This document shows, one piece after another, positions 26,946-35,643 of a stretch of DNA of 64,000 bases (positions are counted from its first letter, which is position 1; every line of letters starts with the position of its first letter). The notes under the pieces are model-generated. The model had not been told where the DNA came from, searched no databases, and was given only the letters and a program-made list of their open reading frames with translations. This DNA comes from Allgaiera indica (lineage in GTDB: Bacteria > Pseudomonadota > Alphaproteobacteria > Rhodobacterales > Rhodobacteraceae), in the NCBI RefSeq assembly GCF_900106675.1, contig NZ_FNOB01000015.1, forward strand, positions 28,848 through 92,847, read 5' to 3'. The position numbers and the translations under genes are program-made.

Positions 26946-28733
26946 ATGAGGATCGCCGTGTCGGAAGAGAACGTGCTTGGCCCGCGGCTGCGTGTGGTGC
27001 TGGGATTGGCGGGGGCGCTGTGCGGGGTTTCGGCCTGGCTGTTGTTCGACGTCTATGCCCAGGGGCAGTTGGCGCCGCGCCTGCACCTGTTTCTGGCGCT
27101 GTTCTTCGGGGTGTTCTTCGGCGCGTTCCTGATATCGGTCGGGCCTTTGCGGCTGGCCCGCGCGGCACTGTCGTCGCTGGCGCTGGCGGCGGTCGTGGCC
27201 AGCCTGGTGTGGTGGGCAAGCTTTCGCTTCGCCGATCCGCGCGACCTGTTCGCCTCGACCGAGACGCTGCTGGCGGTGGTGCTGCTTTCGACCCTGCCGT
27301 TGCCCTTCCTGATCGCCGCAGGGCTGCCCGGGGCGGGCTGGCACGACTATCCGGCGCTTTTCACCCAATCCTGGTCGATCGTCGTGCGCTATGCCTCGGC
27401 CTGGCTGTTCGTTGCGGTGGTCTGGGCGGTATTGTTCCTGTCGGATCAGCTGTTCTTGCTGGTTGGGATCACGCTGCTGAGCCACCTGATCAGCACCGAC
27501 TGGCTGGCCTATGTGCTGACCGGCCTGTCGCTGGGGATCGGGCTTTCGGTGGTTGACGAGCTTTCCGATTATGTCTCGCCCTTCCTGATCTTGCGACTCT
27601 TGCGGGTGATCATGCCGGTGGTGACCCTCGTGGTCGCGGTATTCCTGGCGGCGCTGCCGTTTCAGGGGCTGAGCAACCTTTTCGGGCAGATATCGGTGGC
27701 GGGGACGCTGCTGGCGATGGCGGTGGCGGCGGCGACGCTGGTGACGGCGGCGCTGGACCGCGACGACGACGAGGCGGTCCGCAGCAAGCCGATGCAGTTT
27801 TCGATCCAGCTTCTGGCGCTGATGCTGCCGGCGCTGGCCTTGCTGGGCGGCTGGGCGATCTGGCTGAGGGTGGCCGAGCACGGGCTGACACCACCGCGGA
27901 TCGGCGGGCTGACGGGCGCGGGCCTGTTGCTGCTTTACGGGCTGAGCTATGCGGTGTCGGTGCTGCGGCGCGGGCGTTGGGGGGCGCGGATCCGGCGCGA
28001 CAACCGGGTGCTGGCGCTGGTGGTGATCGCGGTCGCGGGCCTGTGGCTGACGCCGCTGTTCAACGCCGATGCGATCACCGCGGCGAACCGCGTCGCGCGC
28101 TACCAACGCGCGGCCACCCCGCCGGGCGCGGTGGATCTATACTACCTCAAGACCCGGCTGGGACATGCCGGGACCGAGGCGCTGGCAACCCTGCGCGCGA
28201 TCGCCGCCCGCCCGGAGCAGAAGGCATTGGCCGAACGTTTCGCCGATCTCGATGCCGGGCGGCTGGGGCCGGGGGCCAAGGTGCCTGCCGACATCGCCGA
28301 TCTGCGCGCCCGGCTGACCCGCGATCTGGCGGTGCGCCCGAAGGGAGAGGGCGCAAACCTGAAGGCCCAGATCCTGTCCACCCGCAGCGTCTGGCAGCTG
28401 AAGCTTTGGGCCGAGGCCTGTACCCGTACTCTGCCTTCGGGGCAGCCCGGCTGCGTGCTGCTGGTCGGCGATTTCCTGCCCGACAGTCCCGGGCAGGAAG
28501 CGCTGTTGCTGACGCGCGACAATGCCGGGCGGCTGCGCATCGACGGCTTTGCCCACCGCAGCGAGGGCGGGGCGCTGATGCGGGTGAACGGCGCGCGGCA
28601 ATTGCTGCCCGGGGCCAAGGCGCCGTCCTCCGTGGCGGTGATCGAGGCGGTGCTGGCCGGCAAGACCTCGCTGTCTCCGGCCCGGGTGCAGGCGCTGGAT
28701 ATCGGCGGGCTGCAGCTGATGGTGCAGCCCTAG
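26946..28733 (+). CDS. DUF4153 multi-pass membrane protein
   Basis: 595 residues. About 11-12 hydrophobic segments fill residues 15-370, with the pattern TETLLAVVLLSTLPLPFLIAAGL and DELSDYVSPFLILRLLRVIMPVV seen in DUF4153 proteins. A soluble C-terminal half begins around LYYLKTRLGHAGTEALATLR. Function is unknown; members are inner-membrane proteins. Start ATG 26946 is used, but GTG 26958 has a better-spaced GAGGA and could be the true start. No operon partner; the next gene is convergent. Confidence 0.78.
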   Translation: MRIAVSEENVLGPRLRVVLGLAGALCGVSAWLLFDVYAQGQLAPRLHLFLALFFGVFFGAFLISVGPLRLARAALSSLALAAVVASLVWWASFRFADPRDLFASTETLLAVVLLSTLPLPFLIAAGLPGAGWHDYPALFTQSWSIVVRYASAWLFVAVVWAVLFLSDQLFLLVGITLLSHLISTDWLAYVLTGLSLGIGLSVVDELSDYVSPFLILRLLRVIMPVVTLVVAVFLAALPFQGLSNLFGQISVAGTLLAMAVAAATLVTAALDRDDDEAVRSKPMQFSIQLLALMLPALALLGGWAIWLRVAEHGLTPPRIGGLTGAGLLLLYGLSYAVSVLRRGRWGARIRRDNRVLALVVIAVAGLWLTPLFNADAITAANRVARYQRAATPPGAVDLYYLKTRLGHAGTEALATLRAIAARPEQKALAERFADLDAGRLGPGAKVPADIADLRARLTRDLAVRPKGEGANLKAQILSTRSVWQLKLWAEACTRTLPSGQPGCVLLVGDFLPDSPGQEALLLTRDNAGRLRIDGFAHRSEGGALMRVNGARQLLPGAKAPSSVAVIEAVLAGKTSLSPARVQALDIGGLQLMVQP

Positions 28734-28746
28734 AATCCGGGAAGGA

Positions 28747-28779
28747 CCGGCGCGGGGCCGGTGCGGGGCCGGTGCGGAG
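28747..28779. repeat. Three tandem 11-bp units
   Basis: CCGG(C/T)GCGGGG occurs three times in a row (28747-28757, 28758-28768, 28769-28779, the last with one change) in the 54-bp gap between the convergent DUF4153 and aminotransferase genes. Probably slippage-derived; no promoter or terminator is evident. Confidence 0.6.
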
Positions 28780-28787
28780 GGACGCCT

Positions 28788-29987
28788 TCAGCGTCCCGCG
28801 ATCACCGCCGTCGCGGCCTCGATCCCGCCGGGGGAATGGGGGATCTGCAGGGCGCGCAGGCCGGCCTCCATCACCGCGATGGCGCCCAGGGTCATATGGG
28901 CGTTCACATGGCCCATATGGGCCACGCGCAGGAAGCCGTGATAGGCCGGATCGCCCGGCGCGGCCATGCCCAGCCCGATGCCCAGGGTCACGCCGGCCTC
29001 GGTCTCGGTCCAGTCGCGCAGCGCCGTGGCATGGGGCGCGCCCAGCCGGGCCGCTGTGACGGATCGGCCGCGATGGGCCGGGTCGGCGATGTTCAGCGCG
29101 ATATCGGGCACATCGCGGCCCCAGGCCTCGAAGGCCGCCCAGACCGCGCGGGCCAGGGTGTCGTGGCGGGCCCAGATGGCCTGCAACCCTTCCTCGGCGA
29201 TCATGTCGAGCGCCTCGCGCAGACCGTAGAGGTGATGGGTCGGCGCCGTGCCGCCGAAATACTGGTAGAATTCCTCGGGCGCCGCGCGTTCGGTCCAGTC
29301 CCAGTAGGGCGTGCGCAGGTCCGCGCCCTCGCAGGCCGCGCGGGCCTTTTCGGAGAACCACAGAAAGCCCAGGCCCGGCGGCGTCATCAGGCCTTTCTGG
29401 CTGGCGCCCACGGTCACGTCGACGCCCCAGGCGTCCATGTGATATTCCTCGCACCCCAAGGAGGCGATCGTATCCACCGCCAGCAACGCCGGATGGCCCG
29501 CCGCGTCCAGCGTGGCCCGCACCGCCGCGATGTCGTTGCGCACCGAACTGGCGGTGTCGATATGGGTGACCATCACCGCCTTGATGCGGTGGTCGGGGTC
29601 GGCTTCCAGCGCCTCGGCCAGCCGCGCGCAATCGACCGGCGAGCGCTTGCCGAAATCCAGTGTCTCGACCGCGACCCCCAGGCGCCGGGCGCTGTCGGCC
29701 CAGCCTTCGCCGAAGCGGCCGGTGACCAGCACCAGCGCGCGGTCGCCGCGCGAGAACAGGTTGCAGTTCGCGGCTTCCCAGGTGCCGTGCCCATTGGCGA
29801 TGTAGATCGCCACGTTGTGGCGGGTGCCCGCGACGGCCTTCAGATCGGCGGTCAGCCTGGGCATCATGCCGGGCAATTCGCCGGCATAGATGTTGGGCGC
29901 GGCGCGGTGCATCGCGCGCAGCACCCGGTCGGGCATGGTCGACGGGCCGGGAATGGCAAGATAGGGGCGGCCATGGGCAAGGGACAT
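28788..29987 (-). CDS. Class V aminotransferase (serine/aspartate-glyoxylate type)
   Basis: 399 residues from ATG 29987 (GGAG 8 bases upstream). PLP-dependent class V fold: IPGPSTMPDRVLRAM start, YIANGHGTWEAANCNLFSRG, LLAVDTIASLGCEEYHMDAW, and the Schiff-base Lys in DVTVGASQKGLMTPPGLGFLW. HHLYGLREALDMI and a C-terminal LRVAHMGHVNAHMTLGAIA complete it. Serine-, alanine- and aspartate-glyoxylate aminotransferases share this pattern. No serine-cycle or beta-hydroxyaspartate-cycle neighbours occur, so the amino donor is open. Confidence 0.87.
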   Translation of the reverse strand: MSLAHGRPYLAIPGPSTMPDRVLRAMHRAAPNIYAGELPGMMPRLTADLKAVAGTRHNVAIYIANGHGTWEAANCNLFSRGDRALVLVTGRFGEGWADSARRLGVAVETLDFGKRSPVDCARLAEALEADPDHRIKAVMVTHIDTASSVRNDIAAVRATLDAAGHPALLAVDTIASLGCEEYHMDAWGVDVTVGASQKGLMTPPGLGFLWFSEKARAACEGADLRTPYWDWTERAAPEEFYQYFGGTAPTHHLYGLREALDMIAEEGLQAIWARHDTLARAVWAAFEAWGRDVPDIALNIADPAHRGRSVTAARLGAPHATALRDWTETEAGVTLGIGLGMAAPGDPAYHGFLRVAHMGHVNAHMTLGAIAVMEAGLRALQIPHSPGGIEAATAVIAGR

Positions 29988-30329
29988 CGGGAAACTCCGC
30001 AAGGCTTTTGATTTCCGTAGTCCGGGGCGCAGGGGGCGTCAATGCGCGACGCCCCGGGCGCGCACCGCAATCGCGCCCCCGGGCGGGGTGCGCGCATGAT
30101 CTGCCCACATCAGGGGCAGGTCGGGCCAGCAGCCGACCGATCCCGCGCCCCCGGGGCTGGGCGCCTTCATCGGCGTGTCCGGCCCCGCCCGGGCACCGGC
30201 CGAAACGGACCTGGCGATCCGGGCCGGATGCGCGCGTCGCGGTGGCATTGCTTGCCAGGCTTCGGCTTAGCCGCTAGACCCCGCGCGACGGGTCGCCTCG
30301 CGCGCCCGGGGGCCGGATGCGGAGTGCGG
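29988..30329. other. 342-bp gap without a gene
   Basis: This divergent space between the aminotransferase and the phosphatase must contain both promoters. I find no convincing hexamer pair, palindrome, terminator or small gene with a ribosome binding site. In-frame extensions of the phosphatase into it are Gly/Arg/Pro-rich and look non-coding. Confidence 0.6.
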
Positions 30330-31028
30330 ATGTTCAAGGCGATGCAACAGCGGCTGAAGGCGATCGAAAACAGCCTCAACAGCACCGACTTCACGAACCT
30401 GGCCGATCCCGTGGTCCGCCGCCGGGCGCGCTGGCAGTTCCTGCTGCTCGACCATGGCTTCCTGCGCACGTTCTGGACCAACCTCTATCCGGTGGCCGAA
30501 GGCGTCTGGCGTTCGAACCAGCCCGACGCGAAACGCGTGGCGCGCTACCGCGCGATGGGGATCCGCGCGATCCTTAATCTGCGCGGCGAGGGGCGGCTGC
30601 CGTTCTACCTGTTCGAAAGCGCCGCCGCCCGCGAGGCCGGGATCGAGATGGTCAACCTGCCGCTTTCGGCCCGCGATCTGGTGCCGCCAGAACGGCTGAT
30701 TGAGCTGGAACAGGCCTTCCGCACGATCCCGCGCCCCTTCGTGATGCATTGCAAATCGGGCGCCGACCGGGCGGGTTTCGCCGCCGCGCTCTACCAGATG
30801 ATGATCGAGGGCGCGCCCGTCGAGGTTGCTCAGAAACAGCTTGGCCTGAAGTTCGCGCATCTGAAGCGGTCGAAGACCGGGGTGCTGGATCATTTCCTGC
30901 GCTATTATGCGCGCGAACACAGACGCACGGGGATCACGCTGATGGATTGGATCCGCACCGGATACGACCCCGAAGAGGTGACGCGCTCCTTCGCTCAATG
31001 GCGCGCGGGCAACTGGGATCCCAGATGA
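30330..31028 (+). CDS. Dual-specificity/tyrosine protein phosphatase
   Basis: 232 residues from ATG 30330 (GGAG 5 bases upstream). The catalytic P-loop HCKSGADRAG occupies residues 140-149 with nucleophile Cys141 and Arg147. The general fold (VYPVAEGVWRSNQPD-like opening around 52-67, GIRAILNLRGEG at 77-88) is that of DSP-type phosphatases related to plant SIW14 and bacterial exopolysaccharide-linked enzymes. Substrate unknown; lipid phosphate is possible. Its TGA overlaps the ATG of the ABC exporter, implying coupled expression and a shared process. Confidence 0.85.
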   Translation: MFKAMQQRLKAIENSLNSTDFTNLADPVVRRRARWQFLLLDHGFLRTFWTNLYPVAEGVWRSNQPDAKRVARYRAMGIRAILNLRGEGRLPFYLFESAAAREAGIEMVNLPLSARDLVPPERLIELEQAFRTIPRPFVMHCKSGADRAGFAAALYQMMIEGAPVEVAQKQLGLKFAHLKRSKTGVLDHFLRYYAREHRRTGITLMDWIRTGYDPEEVTRSFAQWRAGNWDPR

Positions 31029-32752
31029 CCGGCGCGGCGATGATCGCCTGGCTTTGGCGCAGCTACATGCGCCCCTACCGCTGGCTTTTGCTGGCGGCGC
31101 TGGTGCTGATGGCGGTCGAGGGCTCGATGATGGGGGCGCTGTCCTATCTGGTGAAGCCGATGTTCGACCGGGTCTTCGTCGGTGGATCGGCCGGCGCGGT
31201 CTATTGGGTGGCGGCGGCGGTATCGGGGGTGTTCGTGGTGCGCGCGCTGTCGGGCGTGGGGCAGCGGGCGTTGATGGCGATCGCGGGAGAGCGGTTCATC
31301 GCCGCGATCCAGTCGGACCTGCTGGCGCATCTGATGACGCTCGATCAGCGCTTCCACCAGACCCATCCGCCCGGCGCGCTGATCGAACGCGTGCGCGGCG
31401 ATACCACCACGCTGCGCAACCTGTGGACCTCGGTGCTGGCAGCGGTCGGGCGCGACGTGGTGGCGCTGGTGTCGCTGTTCGCGGTGGCGATTTCGGTCGA
31501 TTGGCGCTGGACGCTGGTGGCGGTGGCGGGCACGCCGCTGCTGATCCTGCCGATCCTGGCGCTGCAACGCCTGGTGCGCCACACCTCGCGCGCCGCCCGC
31601 GCCAGCGCGGCGGATCTGGCGACCCGGCTGGACGAGATCTTCCACGGCCTGACCACGATCCAGCTAAGCGGCACCGAGGCCCGCGAGGCCGCGCGCTACC
31701 GCAAGGAACTGGATCGTTTCGTCGGCGCCCAGGTGCGGGCCGATACCGGATCTGCCGGGATCCCGGCGATGATGGACGTGGTGGCGGCGATCGGCTTTGC
31801 CGGGGTGCTGGTCTACGGCGGCTTCCAGATCATCGGCGGGGAAAAGACGGTGGGCGAATTCATGTCCTTCTTCACCGCCATGGCGCTGATCTTCGAACCC
31901 CTGCGCCGCATCGGCGCGGTTTCGGGCGCCTGGCAGATGGCGCGTGCCAGCCTCGAACGTCTGCGCGCGCTGTTCGACCGCCCCGCCACGATCGTGACCC
32001 CGGCCAATCCCGCGCCGCTGCCCGACACCCTGCGCATCGAGATCGACAACGTCACCTTCGCCTATGACGAGACCCCGGCGCTGAACGGCCTTTCCTTCAC
32101 CGCCGAGCCGGGTCAGACCACCGCGCTTGTGGGGCCGTCCGGCGCGGGCAAGTCCACGGTCTTCGCGCTGCTTGCCCGGCTGGTGGATCCGCAGTCGGGC
32201 GCGGTGCGCATCGGCGGGCGCGATATCCGCACGCTCGACCTTGCCGCGCTGCGCGGGTTGTTCTCGGTGGTCAGCCAGGATGCGGCGCTGTTCGACGAAT
32301 CGATCCGCGACAACGTGCTGATGGGGCGCGCGGGCGTGACCCCGGCGCAGTTCGACGCCGCCCTGGGCGCCGCCCATGCCGCCGATTTCGTCGCCGCGAT
32401 GCCGCGCGGCGCCGACATGCCCGCGGGGCCGCGCGGTTCGGCCTTGTCGGGCGGCCAGCGCCAGCGCGTGGCGATCGCCCGCGCGCTGCTGCGCGATGCG
32501 CCGATCCTGCTTCTGGACGAGGCGACCTCGGCCCTCGACGCGCAATCCGAAAAACTCGTGGCCGAGGCGCTGGGCACGCTGTCGCACGGCCGCACCACGC
32601 TGGTCATCGCGCATCGCCTGTCGACCGTGCGCGACGCCGACAAGATCGTCGTTCTCGATCAGGGCCGTGTGGTCGAGCAAGGCACCCACGAGGACCTCAT
32701 CGCCCTGGGCGGCACCTATGCCCGGCTGCACCAGCTGCAGTTCCGCGACTGA
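31025..32752 (+). CDS. ABC exporter half-transporter (MsbA/lipid A-type)
   Basis: 575 residues beginning in ATGA with the phosphatase stop. Residues 1-320 hold six hydrophobic segments (YRWLLLAALVLMAVEGSMMG first) of an ABC type IV exporter. The nucleotide-binding domain has Walker A GPSGAGKST, Q-loop VVSQDAALFDESIRDN, signature [16 protein letters not shown], Walker B ILLLDEATSALD and switch His IAHRLSTV. It dimerises in the inner membrane and exports a lipid, polysaccharide or drug. Sequence pattern is closest to MsbA-like flippases, but substrate cannot be set. Confidence 0.93.
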   Translation: MTGAAMIAWLWRSYMRPYRWLLLAALVLMAVEGSMMGALSYLVKPMFDRVFVGGSAGAVYWVAAAVSGVFVVRALSGVGQRALMAIAGERFIAAIQSDLLAHLMTLDQRFHQTHPPGALIERVRGDTTTLRNLWTSVLAAVGRDVVALVSLFAVAISVDWRWTLVAVAGTPLLILPILALQRLVRHTSRAARASAADLATRLDEIFHGLTTIQLSGTEAREAARYRKELDRFVGAQVRADTGSAGIPAMMDVVAAIGFAGVLVYGGFQIIGGEKTVGEFMSFFTAMALIFEPLRRIGAVSGAWQMARASLERLRALFDRPATIVTPANPAPLPDTLRIEIDNVTFAYDETPALNGLSFTAEPGQTTALVGPSGAGKSTVFALLARLVDPQSGAVRIGGRDIRTLDLAALRGLFSVVSQDAALFDESIRDNVLMGRAGVTPAQFDAALGAAHAADFVAAMPRGADMPAGPRGSALSGGQRQRVAIARALLRDAPILLLDEATSALDAQSEKLVAEALGTLSHGRTTLVIAHRLSTVRDADKIVVLDQGRVVEQGTHEDLIALGGTYARLHQLQFRD

Positions 32753-32864
32753 ACCTTCGTCCTGTTTCGAATAGCCTCGGGGGATGGCGGCCTTGGGGAC
32801 ACCCCCCTGTCGAAACGCCTGTCCCATGCTATATCCCCCGGGAACGACCGAAAAGAGGATCAAG

Positions 32865-33659
32865 ATGCCCGGCGAACGCGCCCCCGACCGCCGCCTGTTC
32901 CGCCTGACCGGCGAGGACACCCGCGACTTCCTGCAAGGCCTGGTCTCGAACGATGTCGGCCGGCTCGATCAGGGCGTGGTCTATGCCGCGCTGCTGACGC
33001 CGCAGGGCAAGTATCTGGCCGATTTCTTCCTGGTGCCCGACGCCGGCGACGTGCTGCTTGACACCCATGCCAGCCTGGCCGAGGGGCTGCTGCGCCGGCT
33101 GAACATGTACCGCCTGCGCGCCAAGGTGCAGATCCATGAGACCGATCTTCAGGTCCGCCGCGGCCTGGGCGAGGCCCCCGCCGGCGCCTTTGCCGATCCG
33201 CGCCACCCGGCGCTTGGCTGGCGCAGCTACGGCGCGTCTGGCGCCGGGCCGGACGCCGCTGCCGGGCCGGACGCCGCCGCCGCGATCGACTGGGACGCGA
33301 TCCGCGTCGCCCATTGCATCCCAGAGACCGGGGTCGAACTGATCCCCGATGACACCTTCCTGCTGGAGGCCGGGTTCGAGCGCCTCCACGGCGTCGATTT
33401 CCGCAAGGGCTGCTATGTGGGCCAGGAGGTCACCGCGCGGATGAAGCACAAGACCGAACTGCGCAAGGGACTGCGCCGCGTGCGCGTCGAGGGCGCGGCC
33501 CCGGTCGGCACCGAGATCGTGACCGAGTCGGGCAAGACCGCCGGCACGCTCTATACCCAGTCGGGTGGCCAGGGGATCGCCTATCTGCGTTTTGACCGGG
33601 CCGAGGGGGGGCTGACGGCGGGTGCCGCGCGCGTCTTCGCCGCCCCGGATCAGCCCTAG
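32865..33659 (+). CDS. ygfZ: YgfZ/GcvT-like folate-binding Fe-S biogenesis protein
   Basis: 264 residues from ATG 32865 (AGAGG upstream). The family hallmark KGCYVGQEVTARMKHK lies in the C-terminal third (about 182-197) and contains the conserved Cys. The N-terminus FRLTGEDTRDFLQGLVSNDV and LTPQGKYLADFFLV match YgfZ/IBA57, which use folate to support maturation of particular iron-sulfur enzymes. An odd insertion repeats GPDAA twice near residues 127-137. It is 112 bp after the ABC gene. Its stop overlaps the stop of the convergent Lrp gene by 4 bases. Confidence 0.93.
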   Translation: MPGERAPDRRLFRLTGEDTRDFLQGLVSNDVGRLDQGVVYAALLTPQGKYLADFFLVPDAGDVLLDTHASLAEGLLRRLNMYRLRAKVQIHETDLQVRRGLGEAPAGAFADPRHPALGWRSYGASGAGPDAAAGPDAAAAIDWDAIRVAHCIPETGVELIPDDTFLLEAGFERLHGVDFRKGCYVGQEVTARMKHKTELRKGLRRVRVEGAAPVGTEIVTESGKTAGTLYTQSGGQGIAYLRFDRAEGGLTAGAARVFAAPDQP

Positions 33660-34087
33660 ACCGCCCGGTCGATCTTGGTCGACAGCTGGATCAGGCTTTC
33701 GGAAGACCGCACCCCGGTGATCGCGCCAAGCTGATCAAGCACCACATCGAGCGCCTGGGTCGTCTCGGCCGCGATCTGCACGATCAGGTCGAACCGCCCG
33801 GTCGTGGTATGCACGATCTCAACCTCCGGCATGGCCTTCAGCCGTTGCAGGATCTGCGGCGTCGAACGCGGTTCGACCTGCAACAGCACGGTGGCGCGAA
33901 TCCGCCGTGCCAGCACCACATTGCCCAGCTTCACCGTGTAACCGGCAATCACCCCCCCGCGCTCCAGCCGCTCGATCCGGGCCTGCACGGTCGACCGCGC
34001 CACCTTGAATCGCCGCGCCAGGCGCGAGGTCGAGGTGCTCGAATCCGACACCAGCGCGGTCAGAAGTTTCTCGTCGAGGTCGTCCAT
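33656..34087 (-). CDS. Lrp/AsnC-family regulator next to ornithine decarboxylase
   Basis: 143 residues. HTH region MDDLDEKLLTALVSDSSTST then SRLARRFKVARSTVQARIER, followed by the AsnC_trans_reg (RAM) domain with VLLQVEPRSTPQILQRLKAM and VEIVHTTTGRFDLIVQI. It is divergent from the ornithine decarboxylase gene across 222 bp that contain two palindromes. It may respond to ornithine, arginine or lysine, an inference from position. Start ATG 34087 puts the HTH at the very N-terminus as in Lrp. Confidence 0.9.
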   Translation of the reverse strand: MDDLDEKLLTALVSDSSTSTSRLARRFKVARSTVQARIERLERGGVIAGYTVKLGNVVLARRIRATVLLQVEPRSTPQILQRLKAMPEVEIVHTTTGRFDLIVQIAAETTQALDVVLDQLGAITGVRSSESLIQLSTKIDRAV

Positions 34088-34105
34088 GAAATCTGCCCAA
34101 GGTTT

Positions 34106-34157
34106 TCGTCATTTTGACGACGATTTCGTACAATTCAACCCTTTTCATCGGTGAAAA
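34106..34157. promoter_or_regulatory. Two palindromes in the lrp/odc divergent region
   Basis: TCGTCA-ttt-TGACGA (34106-34120) lies 18 bp upstream of the regulator start. TTTTCA-tcgg-TGAAAA (34142-34157) lies further towards odc. Both have perfect 6-bp arms. The first could serve autorepression, the second activation or repression of the decarboxylase gene. Confidence 0.5.
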
Positions 34158-34309
34158 CAACATTCATATGCGGAACACTCGTTTTCAGGATCAAAGGGCG
34201 GCAAGTCGTCAGCACCTGGCCTGGTTTGGTTGAATGCGCATGCTTCTCCGAACTGGTGATGCCAGGGCAGGGTAGCTTGCGCTCTGTTGGCAGCGAAAGG
34301 GACACGCCG

Positions 34310-35455
34310 ATGGGGCTCTCGAAAACGATCTGGACCAATCCGTCCGAATTCCTGAAGGCAAATCAACCCAATAACCCGGTGATGTTCTTCTCTCCGGGGA
34401 TCTTGCAGGCCACCGCGCGCCGCTTTCTGAACGGCTTTCCGGGGCTCGTGACCTATGCGGTCAAGTCGAACCCCGACGAGATCGTGATTCACAACCTCGC
34501 CACCGCCGGCATTCGCGGCTTCGACGTCGCCTCGCCCGCCGAGATCGCCCTGATCCGGCGCCTCGCGCCCCAGGCGGCGCTGCACTACAACAACCCGGTC
34601 CGCGGGCGCTCGGAAATCCGTGCCGCTGTCGAGATGGGGGTGAAATCCTGGTCGGTCGACAGCCATTCCGAACTGGCCAAGCTGATCGAGATGGTGCCGG
34701 CGGACAATTGCGAAATCTCGGTGCGCTTCAAGCTGCCGGTGCAGGGCGCGGCCTATAATTTCGGCGCCAAGTTCGGCGCCACGGTGGAACTGGCGACCGA
34801 GCTGCTGAAAGCCGCCGCCAACGCCGGCTTCATCCCGTCGCTGACCTTCCATCCCGGCACCCAATGCACCGACCCCGCCGCGTGGGAGACCTATATCCAC
34901 ACCGCAGCCGAGATCGCCCGCGCAGCCGGCGTGACCATCGCCCGGCTGAACGTCGGCGGCGGCTTCCCCTCGCACCGGCTGACCGAGGTCCAGCCGATGC
35001 TGGAGGCGATCTTCGCCCGCATCGACGAGGCCGCGACCGAGGCCTTCGGGGCCGAGCGCCCGGCGCTGGTGTGCGAACCCGGCCGCGGCCTGTGTGCCGA
35101 GGCCTTCACCCTGGCCGCCCGCGTCAAGGCGATCCGCGACGACGCGCATGTGTTCCTCAACGACGGGGTCTATGGCGCGCTGATGGAACTGCCGATGATC
35201 GGCGTCATCGACCGGACCGAGGCCATCGCCCCGGACGGAACCCACCGTCAGGGCGCGGCTGTCGCGCGCATCGTCTTCGGCCCGACCTGCGACAGCGTCG
35301 ACCGGCTGCCGGGCGAGGTGCCTCTGCCGGGCGATCTGGAGGAAGAGGATTACCTTGTCTTCCACGGCATGGGGGCCTATTCCGCCGCCACCAACACCCG
35401 GTTCAACGGGTTCGGTGATCTGGGCGTGGTGACGGTGCTGTCGCTGCATAGCTAG
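34310..35455 (+). CDS. Ornithine/lysine decarboxylase, alanine-racemase fold (type III PLP)
   Basis: 381 residues from ATG 34310; an in-frame extension to 34151 is rejected because it lacks family similarity. PLP Lys is in YAVKSNP (Lys52). RGFDVASPAEIALI, SLTFHPGTQ, RLNVGGGFP, VCEPGRGLCAEA and the active-site Cys region FGPTCDSVD are all as in eukaryotic-type ornithine decarboxylases. It makes putrescine from ornithine; some bacterial members also use lysine. Probably controlled by the divergent Lrp-type gene. A hairpin follows the stop. Confidence 0.94.
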   Translation: MGLSKTIWTNPSEFLKANQPNNPVMFFSPGILQATARRFLNGFPGLVTYAVKSNPDEIVIHNLATAGIRGFDVASPAEIALIRRLAPQAALHYNNPVRGRSEIRAAVEMGVKSWSVDSHSELAKLIEMVPADNCEISVRFKLPVQGAAYNFGAKFGATVELATELLKAAANAGFIPSLTFHPGTQCTDPAAWETYIHTAAEIARAAGVTIARLNVGGGFPSHRLTEVQPMLEAIFARIDEAATEAFGAERPALVCEPGRGLCAEAFTLAARVKAIRDDAHVFLNDGVYGALMELPMIGVIDRTEAIAPDGTHRQGAAVARIVFGPTCDSVDRLPGEVPLPGDLEEEDYLVFHGMGAYSAATNTRFNGFGDLGVVTVLSLHS

Positions 35456-35484
35456 CCGGCCCGCGCCGCGCCTGCCATCCCGCC

Positions 35485-35507
35485 CGCCCGGACCCCGCGT
35501 CCGGGCG
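35485..35507 (+). terminator. Probable terminator after the decarboxylase gene
   Basis: Perfect 9-bp arms CGCCCGGAC (35485-35493) and GTCCGGGCG (35499-35507) with a 5-base loop are followed by TTTCGG. The U-run is short, so it is a moderate intrinsic terminator. Confidence 0.6.
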
Positions 35508-35643
35508 TTTCGGACCCCGTTTGCCACCCGATCGGGTAGTTTCTCTGCCGCGCTTCACCTGTGCGCAACCTTTGCGTGACATTGTCTGGACTCCGCCGTT
35601 GCTGCGGCTAGGTTGCCGGTGCGACAACAGCAAGGGACAGGGC

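Noticed and set aside
26394..28106. 570-codon minus-strand frame across mttB-like and DUF4153 genes
   Set aside because: It spans two real genes and is a low-complexity Gln/Arg/Pro sequence.
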